A stretch of DNA of 64,000 bases from Chaetoderma sp. LZ-2023a. Lineage: Eukaryota; Mollusca; Caudofoveata; Chaetodermatida; Chaetodermatidae. A program made the position numbers and the translations under genes. The notes under the pieces were generated by a model, which saw nothing but the letters and a program-made list of their open reading frames with translations, searched no databases and was not told the DNA's origin. Where the stretch lies: positions 140,071,923 through 140,135,922 of the forward strand of contig CM067359.1 of NCBI GenBank assembly GCA_034401795.1, written 5' to 3'. Below, one piece after another: positions 43,900 to 56,889 of the stretch; position 1 is the first letter of the stretch, and the number at the start of each line of letters is the position of its first letter.

Positions 43900-45120
43900 C
43901 CATTTGACATCCTCCCATTACAAGGAGGTGGAGGCACAACAACAGGTTAACGACATGTTATGGACAGGCATAATAGCATCCCCATGGCCAGTCCCATTGT
44001 ACTAGCAGGCAAAAAGGATGGATCTTTGCGGTTTTGTATAGACTACTGCCGCATTAATGACCTTAGCATCAAAGATGTGTATCCTCTTTCTTGGATAGAT
44101 CAGGTCTGGAGCCAAGTGGTTTTGTACACTTGATTTAGCTAGTGGGTACTGGCACATAACCATGGATGAGGCTGACAGGGAGAACACCGTGTTTGTGTGT
44201 AGAGACGGTCTTTTCCAGTTCCGCAAGATGTCCTATGGTTTGTGCAACGCTCCTGGAAGGTTCGAGCATCTCATTGAGTAGGTATTAACTACCCTGCAAT
44301 AGAAAATCTGTCTCTGTTACATCGACGACGTAATCGTCTTTGGCTCCTCGTTTGAGCAGACTTTGTCCAACCTGGACAAAGTTCTAATGCGTTTTCATAA
44401 CGCAAATCTAAAGCTCAAACTGAAAAAGTGTCATCTCTTTAGATAGAGCGTCGAGTTCTTGGCACATGTCATATCCGGCGATGGAGTTGCTACTCAGCCT
44501 TCAAAAACACAAGCGGTAGCAGAGTGGCAGACCCCCACTGCAGTCATGCACACCCGGAGTTTCCGTGGTCTTTGCCAGTACTATTGTCAATACATCCATT
44601 ACTTTAGTGAGATTGCAAAACCACTATTTAGGATCACCGAAAAGGATTGACCATTCGAGTGGACGAGTGAGTGTGAAGGTTCCTTCAGGGCGCTGAAGGA
44701 ACTCTTGATGACCACCCCAATTCTTGCTCATCCTAACCCTAACCTCGATTTAATCTTAGACACTGATGCATCGGCTTATGCCATTGGTGCATTTCTATCT
44801 CAGGTCACAGAAGATGGAACAGAGCAGGTACTGGGTTATGGTTCGCGTAAGCTGAACAAGACAGAGAAACGTTATGCAACCACAAAGAGGAAATTGTTAG
44901 CTGCGGTTCATTTTGTCAAGTACTATAAACACTTTCTGTATGGGCACCCATTTACCCTGGCTCAGAAACCTAAAAAATCTAGAGGGCCAGGTAGCGAGAT
45001 AGCAGGAATCCCTGCAGGCCTTCAACTTCAATGTTGTTCATAGACCCGGGAACTGCATGGAAATGTCGATGTCTTGAGCAGAATCAGGCTTGAGGATGAA
45101 CAAGAAGTGGCCACCACTGT
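43900..45120 (+). pseudogene. Element A reverse transcriptase and RNase H region (fossil)
   Basis: ASPIVLAGKKDGSLRFCIDY (fingers), KMSYGLCNAPGRFEHLI (motif B), CYIDDVIVFGSSFEQ (polymerase box) and KCHLFR (motif E) appear in the Gypsy order. LDTDASAYAIGAFLSQ with GYGSRKLNKTEKRYATTKRK is RNase H. Confidence 0.85.
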
Positions 45121-45179
45121 GACATATACTACACAGCCATCTCTGGTGTTCCCCGAATTGTGGTGCGCAGAGTGGAACA

Positions 45180-46390
45180 CAGAGACAGTTGCTCACGAAC
45201 AAGCAACAGATGCGTAAACACAAAACATATACGCGTGGATCCAGGAGGGTGGTATGCCCTCCCAAGGAATCTGTTATATCACTTTCTGCGATGGCAAATT
45301 ACTACTATCAGCGGTTTGGAGAGTGTCATATACAAGATAACATTCTCTACATTAATGACCGGATAGTGATCCCTGAGCATTATCGTAAAACTATTCTAGA
45401 ACAACTACACGATAATGCTGGACACCTGGCATTTGAACGGACATTAACACGGATAAAACAGAGATTCCACAGGATCGGGATATGCGATAGTGTGAAGGCA
45501 TGGGTCGCCAAATGTGTCCATGAAAAAAGACGCGCTGTTGGCCAGCACCATTCCACACCTCTACAAGTTAAAATTGTTGGTGCACCGTGGGAGCAAGTGG
45601 CTATTGATATGCTCGGACCCTTGAATACGACGGATGAAGGAAACAAATACATCCTCGTATTGCAAGATTATTTTATGAAGTGAGTAGAAGCATTTGCTTT
45701 GCCAGACCAAGAGGCATCCACAGTAGTGGAGGTTCTGACAAGCAACGTGTTCTGCCGATTCTGTATGCTCTATGAACTGCACTCTGACCAAGGAAGTAAT
45801 TTTGAGAGCCGGCTGATCTACGAGCTCTACAAATTGTTTCATATAGTCATAACATGCACAATGCACAGTGATGGGGTGGTAGAGAGGTTCAACAGAACCC
45901 TGCCAGAGATGCTGACGAAAGAAACACGCCTTGATTGTCAAGATTGGGATCTACGCCTCCCATATGTGCTCATGGCATACCGCACTTCAATACATTGCAG
46001 CACAGGTTATACCCCTGATCAGTTAATGTTAGGCCGTGAATTAGCCGTGCCCCTGGATCTGGCTATGCCCAGGATTCCAGGGGAGAAAAATTCACCATCT
46101 CTCTACGTAGAGCTCATGCGGCAACAGATAGAACAGATCCATGAACTAGTAAGAGCAACATTATCCACTGCACACCAGCATTAGAAAACGTGGCACGACC
46201 GGCGAGTGCATGGAGACCCATGTGAGGCAGGAAAAATGGTTTGGGTTCACGATTCGCGACGTTCTACAAATGTGCCAAGTAAACTGAGTTATCAGTGGAA
46301 AGGTCCCTATGTGGTAGGAGGTAAGAAGTCAGACGCGCCTCAGATGCCCTGACCTCAGTCATCCACTTCGATCAACTTAAACCTTAAACC
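45180..46390 (+). pseudogene. Element A integrase region (fossil)
   Basis: The N-terminal zinc region (LHDNAGHLAFERT) is followed by the core with VAIDMLGPLNTTDEGN, ELHSDQGSNFE and VVERFNRTLPEML, then SYQWKGPYVV of the C-terminal GPY module. Confidence 0.85.
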
Positions 46391-46399
46391 CAGTGCCAG

Positions 46400-48593
46400 A
46401 CCTCAGACTGGGCATTCCATGTGACACCGGTACCCAGACAGATGTCTCTACGGAAACAGGTATTCCCGACTATAGTCTCGAGTACTATGGTGCCAGTTAG
46501 ACCCCTCTCCTACCAAGCCAGGAGTCTGGTGAACATATGACTAACGCTGAGGACGATGACGAGATACGTACTCGCCCTCTCCCTCCTCAGTGTGAGTCTA
46601 CAAGATCTGGGAAGTCGTATCTGAAGACTTTCTTGTTTGTGCTGGCCAAGGGGAAGGACGGAAAAGTTGTTCCGCCGACCTCTTCCCATTCCCATTCACT
46701 TCATGCTATTACCCCAATTATAGAGTTACCACAAGCGGAAGCTGAGACTCCTCCGGGCCATGCTTCTTGTGGAGTGGAACATGTAATAACTAGCATGGAA
46801 GCGAAGAGGCTTGATGAGGCCTTGGCTTGTTTATAAGAACAGCAAAACCGCAAAACTCGGGGTACCCCTACACATCCGCAACTCGCGAGACCACCCACAC
46901 TCCAAGGTGTATCCCATCCTATAGCACCATCACCCCCACTCCAACTCGCGTCTCTCGTCTATGCACCAGGTTCGGACATCATCTGTCCTGTCCATTTCAT
47001 ACTCCACTCATCGTCTGTTGACTGTCAATCTTCAGATATGAGAGTGTCCGCTGTCCCACACCACAGTCAACACCCCCCCCTCCCCACCACCAACACCCCC
47101 ACCCCACCCCCACTGTTTGTGGGCAGGGAAGCAGCCTGTTCGGCAGACTCTTGGCTCGAATATTCCCAGTACTTAAAATTTTTTGACAAAGTGCCAACCA
47201 TCGTGTAACGGGAGATGACCCTCTCCATCCAAAGGGCATCCCTGACCACAACCGCCCTCCCAAGCCCCCCCCCCACCCTCCCCCGTGAGCAGTCAGAACA
47301 TCACACCAAGACACAGAAAGACAAAAACATACAGAACACACTTGCCCACCACAGACATACCTAGTTATTTAAACGTATAACGGGGGCATTCAACATCATC
47401 ACCAACATCGTCAGCATCGACCTAGCTTTTATAATCGAAAAGGTCACAGACAGCTTTTTCCGCAACATTCCCTCCCACACGAATGCGGGAAGCTCATCAC
47501 CTTTTGCAAACCGACTTTTCTGCAATAGCAACAGACTTGGCATTCCCCAGCTTGGAAACCTGGATATACCCAATCCGCATGACACCAGCATCACACAGCA
47601 GCCCTGACTTTCCTACAACAGATCACCACCATCAAATTTCAAATATTCTCTTACCTACATATTCGAATCACTAATCGACATGGGCTGGAATAATTCTACT
47701 ATAGACAAGAGGCAGCGCATGTATAAGATCGCGTGAATGTAAAGGGACGCTGTTCTGAGGAACACAATTTTGAAAACATATATTCCATTTTTCACATCAA
47801 CTACGAATAATCAACAGCATCAACACTCCACCATTACATACAGATTGCCTAAGTTTCCGATTAACCACGTGCTTTCAAAACGGGAATCACGTGATCAGCA
47901 CTTCTAATTTCCAGTTATTTGAATCAAAGGCTATAAACAAAAGAACCGCCATACGCGTAACTACTACAGCGTGATGGAGGAGGCGAGAGGTGGTGGGTCG
48001 GGGCCATGGCCGCTAACGTCATCGCGCTCTCCCACACCCCATCGGGCGTTCCAGCCTGAAATTTGAACAGGCGAGTTTATAAGCATCCAATCTGAAAATC
48101 TGCTTCATGCTAATTAAAAGGTGAGCTTCCACGGGAATAAGTAGTTCCGGATTTTAACGTTGATCAGAGAATCGATTTCCCGCCGAGCGGGGATGAAAGT
48201 GACTACACTTCCTTTTTATATTTATATGTGCCTCCTTTCTACAGAGGGAATATATGATCCGACTCCAGGAGGATTAAAATTAAAACTTACCATATTAGGC
48301 CTGACCGACTCACCCTAAAACTTTCGGGTGCCCTCCTATGACGTCACCAAAAAGTTTAAAAGGAGGAAAGCGCATACGGAAATTTCATCTTCCCGTCAAA
48401 CTCGACATTAGGGAAGATCGAGCATTAGGCTACTTTTGCGTCGCAAACCAAATTCTGCTGTTTACTTATTACTTTATTATTATCTATGTTATATTTGGAC
48501 AGGAAAGTATGAAGAGGTAGGAACTTTAAATTAGGTTAGGCAGTTCCGCACATTACCATCATGCGGGAATGAGATGTCGCTTGCGGATGATCT
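46400..48593 (+). other. Element A 3' region, cut by element B
   Basis: It parallels 58.2-61.37 kb of element B: an E/P-rich tail, a non-coding stretch and, at 48339-48363, the TGACGTCA plus TTTAAAAGG module. The start of the downstream ORF (MSLADDL) is reached at about 48573 and is interrupted at 48593 by the LTR of B. Confidence 0.65.
48339..48363 (+). promoter_or_regulatory. Internal promoter-like module of element A
   Basis: TGACGTCA at 48339-48346, then TTTAAAAGG at 48355-48363. Equivalent to 61109-61133 in B. Confidence 0.45.
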
Positions 48594-49015
48594 TGTAGTT
48601 CGAATAAACCGGGCGGGTACCGGCCGTACCAGCCAAGCTGGGTACGCGCCACCCATCCTAGATTCGTTCCCTGAACACGCCCCCCTGGGTAGAGCCATAA
48701 GCGTATATGGGCCTATGAGAGAGATCATGTAAAAACGACTAAGTTCGTTAAAGCGCATAGCTATTTTTGATGGAGCACGTAGTTTATGACCAGGATGGAA
48801 TGACACTTTTAATGTACCGAGATGGTACCATGTAACCTTTCTTAATTACTTGTTCCCGCCGAATCTGGCATTAATCAAGACCAGAATTCGACGGGCATTT
48901 AAATATGTAAACCATTTCAAAAATCGGTTAAGAAATGGCTGAGTTATCCAGAGAAAAGCCTTCTTGATTATCTTCAAAATATTGCCGTGACGTCATAACC
49001 ATGTGGACGCAGAAC

Positions 49016-49038
49016 TTCTAGAATGTTCTAGAACATTC
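49016..49038 (+). promoter_or_regulatory. Five-unit heat-shock element in LTR E
   Basis: Triplets TTC 49016, GAA 49021, TTC 49026, GAA 49031, TTC 49036 with exact 2-base gaps: a perfect binding array for a heat-shock factor trimer. A further GAA (49012) is one base out of phase. It lies about 85 bases upstream of the TATA box. Confidence 0.85.
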
Positions 49039-49065
49039 GACTGCGCTATTATTAGCTACGCGCTG

Positions 49066-49130
49066 ATTGGCTGTTGCTCGGCCGATGATTGGTTGGAGCT
49101 TGCGCCTGTGACGTCACGAGTAGTATAAAA
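49066..49130 (+). promoter_or_regulatory. LTR E core promoter
   Basis: ATTGG (inverted CCAAT) at 49066 and 49088, TGACGTCA (CREB/ATF site) at 49109-49116, TATAAAA at 49124-49130. Another TGACGTCA is at 48988-48995. The same layout is in LTRs C and D. Confidence 0.75.
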
Positions 49131-50150
49131 GGAGATGCGATCCAGAGATCGAGAGCATCCTCGGCCAGGGGCCGAATAGGTTTGAGCTGTACCAGCTACG
49201 ATCGACAAGGCACAGATCACTTCGCTTTCTGTTGGTTTTTCTCCCGTAGCTAGCTGTAGCCAACCCACTACATTAAAGGAATTTTGTAACTCCCCTTACT
49301 TGCGGGAGCAATTTGGAACTTTCTAATTATTGTTCACCAGTATCAAGGTCTACATCGGAACACTAACTTGCGGTGAGGCCTACAGATGTAGTGGCAGCGA
49401 TGTTCTTTGGTGGATGACTCACCGGATCTGCCGGCCACGCCAAAAAGTAGTATTTCAACCATCCCGCACTGATGTCATGCAGGTTCTTCTAACTTTCGAC
49501 CGCAGCAAGTAAACTTTGCCCGGTATGTCTTCAGAGCTGGCCGACGTACCCAGCACCGTTAAGCTTTGTTTTGTATCTTCATCTGCATCTAACAACCCCC
49601 ACTTGTGATTGGGTTGTTATCAACTTCCATCTGTACCATCGGTGTACGGGAACTTTTTTTCACAGCAGTAATGCTAATGTATCTCTTACTGACTACTCGT
49701 TAGACATTCGATATTGTGCTTACAGTCCTGAGTTCGATCCGCTCCCGTCATGAGCAGCTTGCGGGAATCCTGGTTGCGGGAACCAACCTGCGGGAACTTT
49801 CCAGCTTCCTGAGAATGAATCAACTCACATCAAACTAAGAATGACGTATCAATTTCAGTAACACGATAGCCAAACTTAAGAATGGCTACCGAGTATTCAA
49901 GTAACTATACTTAACATTTTAATTATTCCATTACTCATATTTCTGATAATTATTTTGTATCCGTAAAAATGGTCCCAATGACTAAAAGGTACCGTAACGG
50001 TCGTAGGACTGCTAGTTATAATTTCTGTATATGTTTATAGTTATTCTCATTTTCTGTAAGGTGTTTTTACTAACCGCACCGTAGTAGGTTCGTTAACCTG
50101 TACTAAGGATATATAATTATGATCATTTGATACTGTATTGATGTTCTGGT

Positions 50151-50154
<4 letters not shown>

Positions 50155-50206
<52 letters not shown>
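50155..50206. repeat. (TA)n microsatellite in LTR E
   Basis: About 25 TA units. A short (TA)n also lies in LTR F near 33318. Confidence 0.9.
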
Positions 50207-52145
50207 TCAGTAACCATCAGTTCATATGTTTTGTTCATTTGTAGAAAATATAGGACTGCAGTGCACGTAGGAAACACTATACAGCAACATTTATATATGC
50301 AGCACCTTCTCCCGCCACCAACAATTTTTCACTGAGGTCGCTATCCGTGCTACCGACTAAAACCTTTTCTATTCAGCTCGATAGGATAGGTTTAATATGA
50401 TCAGAGACGATTTCTTCGCTAGGAAATCTGTAGGATACTCTTCTCTTCCGGTGGTTGCGATAATTTATCCCCGCACTCCGGCAAGACTCATAACTCTAAG
50501 ATATTGTCTCTCTTCATGTTCCACTAAGCCTTATGGCTTCTTAATTGTTTGGATGTCCCTATCCGCACCATGGGCTGATCCAACCCTGGGAAACTGTTGG
50601 GGTTTCCGAGCGATGATGGCCAAGGTGTGGTATCACATACCACAACTTTCAACTTAGTAGTTAGCACCCTTGCCAATGTATGAAAGCACTGCGCAAACAT
50701 ATCTTAATTATTATTTTATTTGCTGAACAATCCTCCCGCACCACAGTGCAAAACTGGGCAACTTGTATTTAAACCTAATGACAGGTTAAACGGTTAGTTC
50801 CATAGGACCTGGTGACGGGCGAGATGCGTATCCCCACCGAATTCCATAAAAATGTCTGGGCATGATATTTAGATCTGCCACGCCCTCACGGGAAGGACAT
50901 TTACAGTGGGTATTCGTCTCTCTTACCCCCACCATAACGATAGATGAGTTGCCTAAAATGCTTTGTGAAAAGTAACCAGTGTCTTGTGACGATGTATGTG
51001 GTTACAGAGCGAGATGTCCGGATTCTTATCCAGTTTGGAGATCTTACTAAGTAGCATGTATGAGCGCTGTCTTCAGTATTGATGTTTTGGGGCATCCGTT
51101 CTCAATGACGGACGTATATAATAGCTAGGTAGACACCCGCCATTTGCGGCCTAAAAATAGTTCTTGTTTCTAAAAACTAAAAGCTAGTTAAGCAAAGCAG
51201 GAGGCCCACATAAATAAAGCGGCAACTACTAACTCAGCATATTAAGAATTACATAAGATGGTGATGTTAGAATCCCTCAGGAATTGTTCGTCCCGTCTTC
51301 ACATAAAACGGCACGCAACTCTATAGTCATAATCTCACTAGGTATGATCTTTTCTTTTCAAACATTTTGGTTAAATATTAGAGTGGGCCCATTTTTTTGC
51401 CTACTACTCTTCTCCTGCTTTAGGCAGTGGCGACACCTTCCTGTGACAGAGGCCCGCGCGAGGCACTTGCCTCTCGCAAGGATTCAGTGACGACGGTCCA
51501 CGCGAGGATAATGCGCCTCACTCAAACTAGCACTAGGAGTAGTGCCCACGTGAGGCACATGATTTTTCGTCCGAGATAATCTTCCTTCCTTTCAGCTTAG
51601 AGGTATAATAACTTACATTGAGTTAATTACTCAAGTCTCGTGTACGGGAGCCTCCCTTACGGGGACACCTCTGCGGACCTACGAGTCTGTGTGGTACCTC
51701 CGGGAGCCCCATGTTGAAGAGTTCATCCTGCTGTCTCTATGTCTTGTATTTTCGCATGCTCCTCATTTTTATCTAGCATACTCGACGGTCTGTTTAGGTA
51801 AAACTATTGCTTAGACTTATTTTAATTAGGTCACCAAATCAAATCTTGTAAGTCCATAGATCACGAAATTGCTATGGACAGGCATATTGGTGACACAAAC
51901 TCTTGCGATGAGACAGTTCTGTTTAATGTTTGCGACGATGGTCGCCAGAATGATTGAGTTCCACTGGAATGATTGAGTTCTACCGGCCTTAAGAGCCGGT
52001 TTTTGTTACCCGTAGGGGAGGCTCGTACAGGATCCGTCACCCCGAGACCAGATGCTAACCAGCATCATCATTCGCCATGCACTTGTGGCGCAGCGAGTCA
52101 ACATAATACACCGGAACGACCTGACACTACTCCGCGAGCTACAAG

Positions 52146-52163
52146 TGGCGCCCGATGTGTGGC
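52146..52163 (+). promoter_or_regulatory. Primer binding site of element B
   Basis: TGGCGCCCGATGTGTGGC starts two bases after the LTR end CTACA. TGGCGCCCGA equals the start of lysine-tRNA-type primer sites; the remaining bases match less well, so the tRNA is only likely. Confidence 0.7.
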
Positions 52164-52199
52164 CCGAAGAACATCATTAATCACACGCAGCGAACTCAC

Positions 52200-54000
52200 G
52201 CCCACACCATATAGTGAGCTCTGCTCTGTACCTTCTCCTTTTAGCGTCGACTCCCTCGATCAAGAGCTAGCATCGATGGATTTACAGCTCACATGCTCAC
52301 CAACTATGCCAGAAATTCTGCGGAATCAACAACACCGCAATATAACCTGTTTTCGCCTGTTAGTGATGGCACCTTTCAGGATGCCTCACAGGCGGGAACA
52401 GAGTTTAGAACTATAAAGGACGTCCGTGACAGGCCACCACCATCAGGGCCGAATCGTGAACGACCCTGACAAAGACCTGATTACGGGCATATAAATAATC
52501 CTTCACACTATGATCGTTCGCCTGTGTCATCCACAGAGACTATATGGCCGGGTGACAATCCACATTACAGACAACCTCCCGCACCACCCCCTTCTAGCGC
52601 AACGCTTTACTCGAGGGGGACACCGCAGCATTAGCGGGAGGAATCAGCACCACCTTTTCGCCAGTACATCAGTCACGCTACACATCATGACCACCAGCCG
52701 ACTGCACCAGTATCAGTCCTCACCTCAGGGAGAACGTCCGCATAATCTTCACAAAATTCCGCCTCCCGTCCATAGACCCATGCCGGTCTATGGCCCTACA
52801 ACCAGGCCAGATTCATTAAATTGGAGTACGCATGTCCTCGCTCCTCGGCATCGGCATCGACGGGAAACACCACCACCACCACCACCTGCACAACGACCAG
52901 CCTCACAATACTCGTGAGACTCTCAGATACCCACACCATCCGGATTTCAGCCACTTCATTCTTCCCGCGGTCTTGGCCGAGTCAATCTCCCTCCCGAATT
53001 TAGTGGGGAGAATGACTGGACCAATTACAAAATCCAGTTCAAAATAATAAGTCAGACTAACTGCTGGAACGATCAGCAAGTGGGTGAATATCTCGCCGCA
53101 AATCTTTCCGGAAAAGCCCTTCAAGTTCTTGCGGATCTTGGGACTGAGCACACACCCACCTACACTCAATTGGAACGAGCATTGACAGAGCGATTTGGTG
53201 ACACAGCTCTCAGAGAAACCAGTCATCTTCAAGTTAAGAATCTCCGACGACGCATGGGAGAACCTCTTCCGGAGTTAGCTAGCCGAATCAGAAGACTAGT
53301 CACCCGCCCATATCCGAGCACCAACACGGAAGACGTAATCCATCTGCATCTCGACACTTTCAGCGATGCATTGAGAGGTGAACCCGCCATGAAAGAAAAA
53401 TTATTTCTAGGCGACCATGGTAGTTTGGCCCAATTAACGGCAACCGTGGTCCATATAGAAAACCTTCTGGAGCGGGAAAAGAGTAGCCAACGCAAACTCC
53501 ATCCTATCAACGAGATAGAGGGTGCAGCCATCGCCACGCCCACTAATGCTCCCCCAGTTCATCGACACCAACCACCCAGACATCACCACCACCAGCTATA
53601 CAGAATTCCAATCAGAATCAAGTGCCTGGAGGAAGGAGGCATGCCCGTAGAGGAAGCTATAATGGGCCCCCCGGGTGAGGGAACCAGTGCAACAATAACA
53701 ACGGCAACATGAAAGAATGGATAGATGAGATCAATAAACAGATCTCCACACTAACTAATTTAGTCACGACACTCAGCACCAATCTCGCCACCACTCATTT
53801 TAGGACAACAAACACCACCGGCACCGCACCGCCACCAAACACCTGTTTCGGATGTGGTCAGCCAGGCCATTTGAGGGAACAGTGTCCTAACCGACCTCCC
53901 TCTACAACGCCTGCCCCTGACTGCAACACACCGCAACCAGAGAAGGAATCAAACTCTGAAGGGCACCGAACAATCATGAGCCACTTCTGTGCCCATATCT
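52200..54000 (+). pseudogene. Element B gag (fossil)
   Basis: H/P/R-rich N-terminal part (52.3-52.9 kb). Then a Ty3-type capsid region: GEYLAANLSGKALQVLADLG, QLERALTERFGD and LPELASRIRRLVTRPYP (53.08-53.48 kb). Then a CCHC zinc knuckle CFGCGQPGHLREQC near 53850. The order and spacing are normal for Gypsy gag. Confidence 0.85.
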
Positions 54001-54040
54001 GCTTCCCGGCTCAACTGCGGCCTTCGTACAACAACTTTCG

Positions 54041-54994
54041 GTGGACAATGATCACCCACCAAAATCAGCTTTTACACCTACACCCAAATGCACGGCTTCA
54101 CCTATGTCAATGCCTACGATGCCTCCCCCATCCACAGCATTGCCATCCCCCTCTTTCTCCGCACATAAAAAGCCTTCTTTCCTGTGTAAAACGGCCGGTT
54201 TAGGTTGTAGCACCTCCGCTGAAGCAACGTTTTTGCAAGCACCACGTACCGCCACCAAGACATTAAATTCTCAGTGTCCTTTGGTGGTATGCAAAACACC
54301 GCCCCACTCAGCAGCATCTCCGACATCCACAGATAGCAGCGACTCGGGAGAAGCAGTTCACTCCACCTCATGGATTCGCAAATGCCGACGTAGACAGGGA
54401 AAATCACGTCCCTGGCGGCATCACTGTTTCTTCTGTGCTTCACCAAAGCATCCCATGAAGCATTGTAAGAACTGGCTTTCACAGGTGGAGCTTATCCGTC
54501 ATCCAATGCGCACCGCTGTCTACACCAATACAGCATTCCCTGAAACGGCAACACCTCCATCATCATTGCTACCCCCAGCTCCGCCTTCACTGCAGCCCTC
54601 ACAGCAGTGGTTACGAGGAACTGGCCCTTTCCTCACTCAGCCATCCACCACATTAAGAGAAGCAATTGGGAAACAGTCAGAGTACAAACAGAGTTATTCC
54701 GCTCCGACACCATTGTCGCAGATGGCGTCATTGGAAACTCTTCCACAGGTACACTGCAAAGTAATATACAAATGTGCCTGTCTGTTTAGTGGCGTTTCCA
54801 CCAGTGCCACCGTCGGCACTGGTGCTTCAATCACTGTATTTAACAAGTGCTTGTATGAGAGCATCCCACCTCATAAGAAGCCTCCCCTTATGCCTACACA
54901 CATTTACCTACAGACAGCTACGGGAGCTGATGTGCCCGTAGCCAGTGTAGTCAATTTAGTCATCCAAATAGAGGAGATGCAATTCATACAGTGA
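54041..54994 (+). pseudogene. Element B second zinc knuckle and protease region (fossil)
   Basis: HHCFFCASPKHPMKHC near 54420 is a second C-x2-C-x4-H-x4-C knuckle, about 190 codons after the one in gag. CACLFSGVSTSATVGTGASI near 54775 is the protease active-site region, with VYESIPP-like flap residues after it. Confidence 0.75.
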
Positions 54995-55011
54995 GTTGTC
55001 ATCGCCTCTAT

Positions 55012-55694
55012 TCATAATGATGACCTCCTTGTCTCTGATTTCCTCACCGCCAGCGAAGCCATCATACATTGCAAACAACAGAAACTCGACATACACAGTC
55101 GACGAATACCTCTTGGACTGACATCGTCATTATACGACATGTGTGCGGTTATATTATCAAGTACTGCCACAGTTGAGATGGGACAAGAACAAATCTTATG
55201 GGCCACCGCACCACAGTTAGGAGGCAACACACACATCGCCATGCTGGAACCCGATCCTGATTATATGATCGCCTCACAATGCGCAAGTCCCCGCATAATA
55301 GTAGACACTACTAATAAGGAAAATAAACCTTTTAGAGTGTTTAATGGTACTGCAGATCCCATCACTCTGGAACCAGGAGTACGCTGCGGCCATTTAGTGG
55401 ACATAATCTCATTGGAATCACCTACACCCGCTGACACACCACCACATATGACTGAAGATTTACCCGAACATTTACATGATTTGTATGGACAGTGCCACAG
55501 TTGGATTACAGCAATCACAGAAACGTGAAATTCGGAAATTACTACACAAATATCACGATAGTTTTTCCTCCGGAGACATGGATCTCGGAGAGACTCATCT
55601 CATACAACACTCCATCAACACGGGCAATAATCGCCCCATACGACAACCAGTATGACATCTTCCCATTCATAAGGAAGCGGAAGCACACCAGCAG
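55012..55694 (+). pseudogene. Element B region between protease and reverse transcriptase (fossil)
   Basis: LSSTATVEMGQEQILWATAP, EPDPDYMIASQCASP and FNGTADPITLEPGVRCGHLV (55139-55528). The same stretch is in element A at 43380-43859. It corresponds to the end of the protease and the connector found in many Gypsy pol proteins. Confidence 0.65.
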
Positions 55695-56462
55695 GTGAAC
55701 GACATGTTGCGGGCTGGTATTATTGAACCCTCAGCATCTCCATGGGCTAGCCCAATAGTGCTAGCAGGCAAAGAGGACGGAACCTTGCGGTCTTGTATTG
55801 ACTACCGCCACCTTAATGATCTAAGTGTCAAGGACGCTTATCCATTACCTCGGATAGATCAGGCCTGGGATTCCTTGTCCGGAGCCAAGTGGTTTTGTAC
55901 CCTTGACATAGCTAGCAGTTACTGGCAAGTAGCCATGGATGAAGCTGACATAGAAAAGACCGCATTCGTCTGTAGGGATGGCCTTTTCCAATTATGCAAG
56001 ATGCCCTATGGGTTATGTAACGCTCCAGGAACTTTTGAACGACTCATTGAGCAGGTATTAACCACCCTGCAATGGGAAATCTGTTACATTGATGACGTAA
56101 TAGTCTTCGGACCAACATTTGAGCAAACCATAATCAATTTGGATACCATGCTTTCACGATTCCGCACGGCCAATTTGAAACTCAAACCAAAGAAATGTCA
56201 TCTCTTTAGACAGAGCGTCGAGTTCCTGAGACATGTCTTATCCAGTGATGGAGTGGCTACTCTGCCATCAAAAACTAAGGCAGTAGCAGAGTGGCCACAG
56301 CCCTCTTCAGTTACGGAGACACTGAGTTTTCTTGGCCTATGCCAGTACTATCGCCGTTACATCCGACATTTCAGCGAGATTGCTTCACCCCTCTACAAGA
56401 TCACCGAGAAAGATCGACCATATGAGTTGATGAGTGAGTGTGAAGGCTCCTTTAGGCATTGA
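55695..56462 (+). pseudogene. Element B reverse transcriptase (fossil)
   Basis: AGIIEPSASPWASPIVLAGK, LRSCIDYRHLNDL (fingers), WFCTLDIASSYWQVAMDE (motif A), FQLCKMPYGLCNAPGTFERL (motif B), CYIDDVIVFG (polymerase box), LKPKKCHLF (motif E) and QYYRRYIRHFSEIASPLYKI (connection). A typical Ty3/Gypsy sequence. Confidence 0.93.
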
Positions 56463-56880
56463 AGGAACTCTTGACGACCGCCCAGATTCTTGCTCATCAT
56501 AATCCAAACCTCGATTTCATCTTAGACACTGACGTGTCAGCTTACGCTATTGGCGCAGTTCTATCTCAGGTCACAGAAGATGTAACAGAGCTGGTATTGG
56601 GTTATGGTTCGCGTACTCTGAATAAAATGGAGAGAAGATACACAACCACCAAGTGAGAACTATTAGGGGTGGTACATTTCGTCAAGTATTAAACACTTTC
56701 TGTACGGGCACCCTTTTACACTCCATACAGACCATGCCTCACTATGCTGGCTCAGGAACCTGAAAAATCCGGAGGGCCAGGTAGCAAGATGGCAGGAATC
56801 CCTGCAGGCCTATAACTTCAACGTTGTTCACCATCCCGGCAAATTGCATCGGAACGCCAACGCCCTCAGTAGAATCGGCG
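56459..56880 (+). pseudogene. Element B RNase H region (fossil)
   Basis: FILDTDVSAYAIGAVLSQ with the first catalytic D and GYGSRTLNKMERRYTTTK. Later WQESLQAYNFNVVH-like sequence and NALSRI mark the end of RNase H near 56870. Confidence 0.85.
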
Positions 56881-56889
56881 TGGAAGCTG

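Larger units (their letters stand above)
39409..48593 (+). mobile_element. Ty3/Gypsy element A, broken, inserted in LTR C
   Basis: 5' LTR D (from 39409), then protease, reverse transcriptase, RNase H and integrase regions in Gypsy order (42.2-46.4 kb), then the long non-coding 3' region, ending at 48593 where element B begins. Parts recognised match element B throughout; a gag region is not recognised. Very broken (well over ten breaks) and older than B. The 5 bases before D are GGTTT, the expected target duplication. Confidence 0.8.
48594..52143 (+). repeat. 5' LTR (E) of element B, 3550 bp
   Basis: Begins TGTAGTTCG and ends CGAGCTACA, a 5-bp inverted repeat. The same length as solo LTR F. 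The promoter lies about 530 bp in, so U3 is short and the transcribed leader part is nearly 3 kb. No coding frame in it is credible. Confidence 0.82.
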
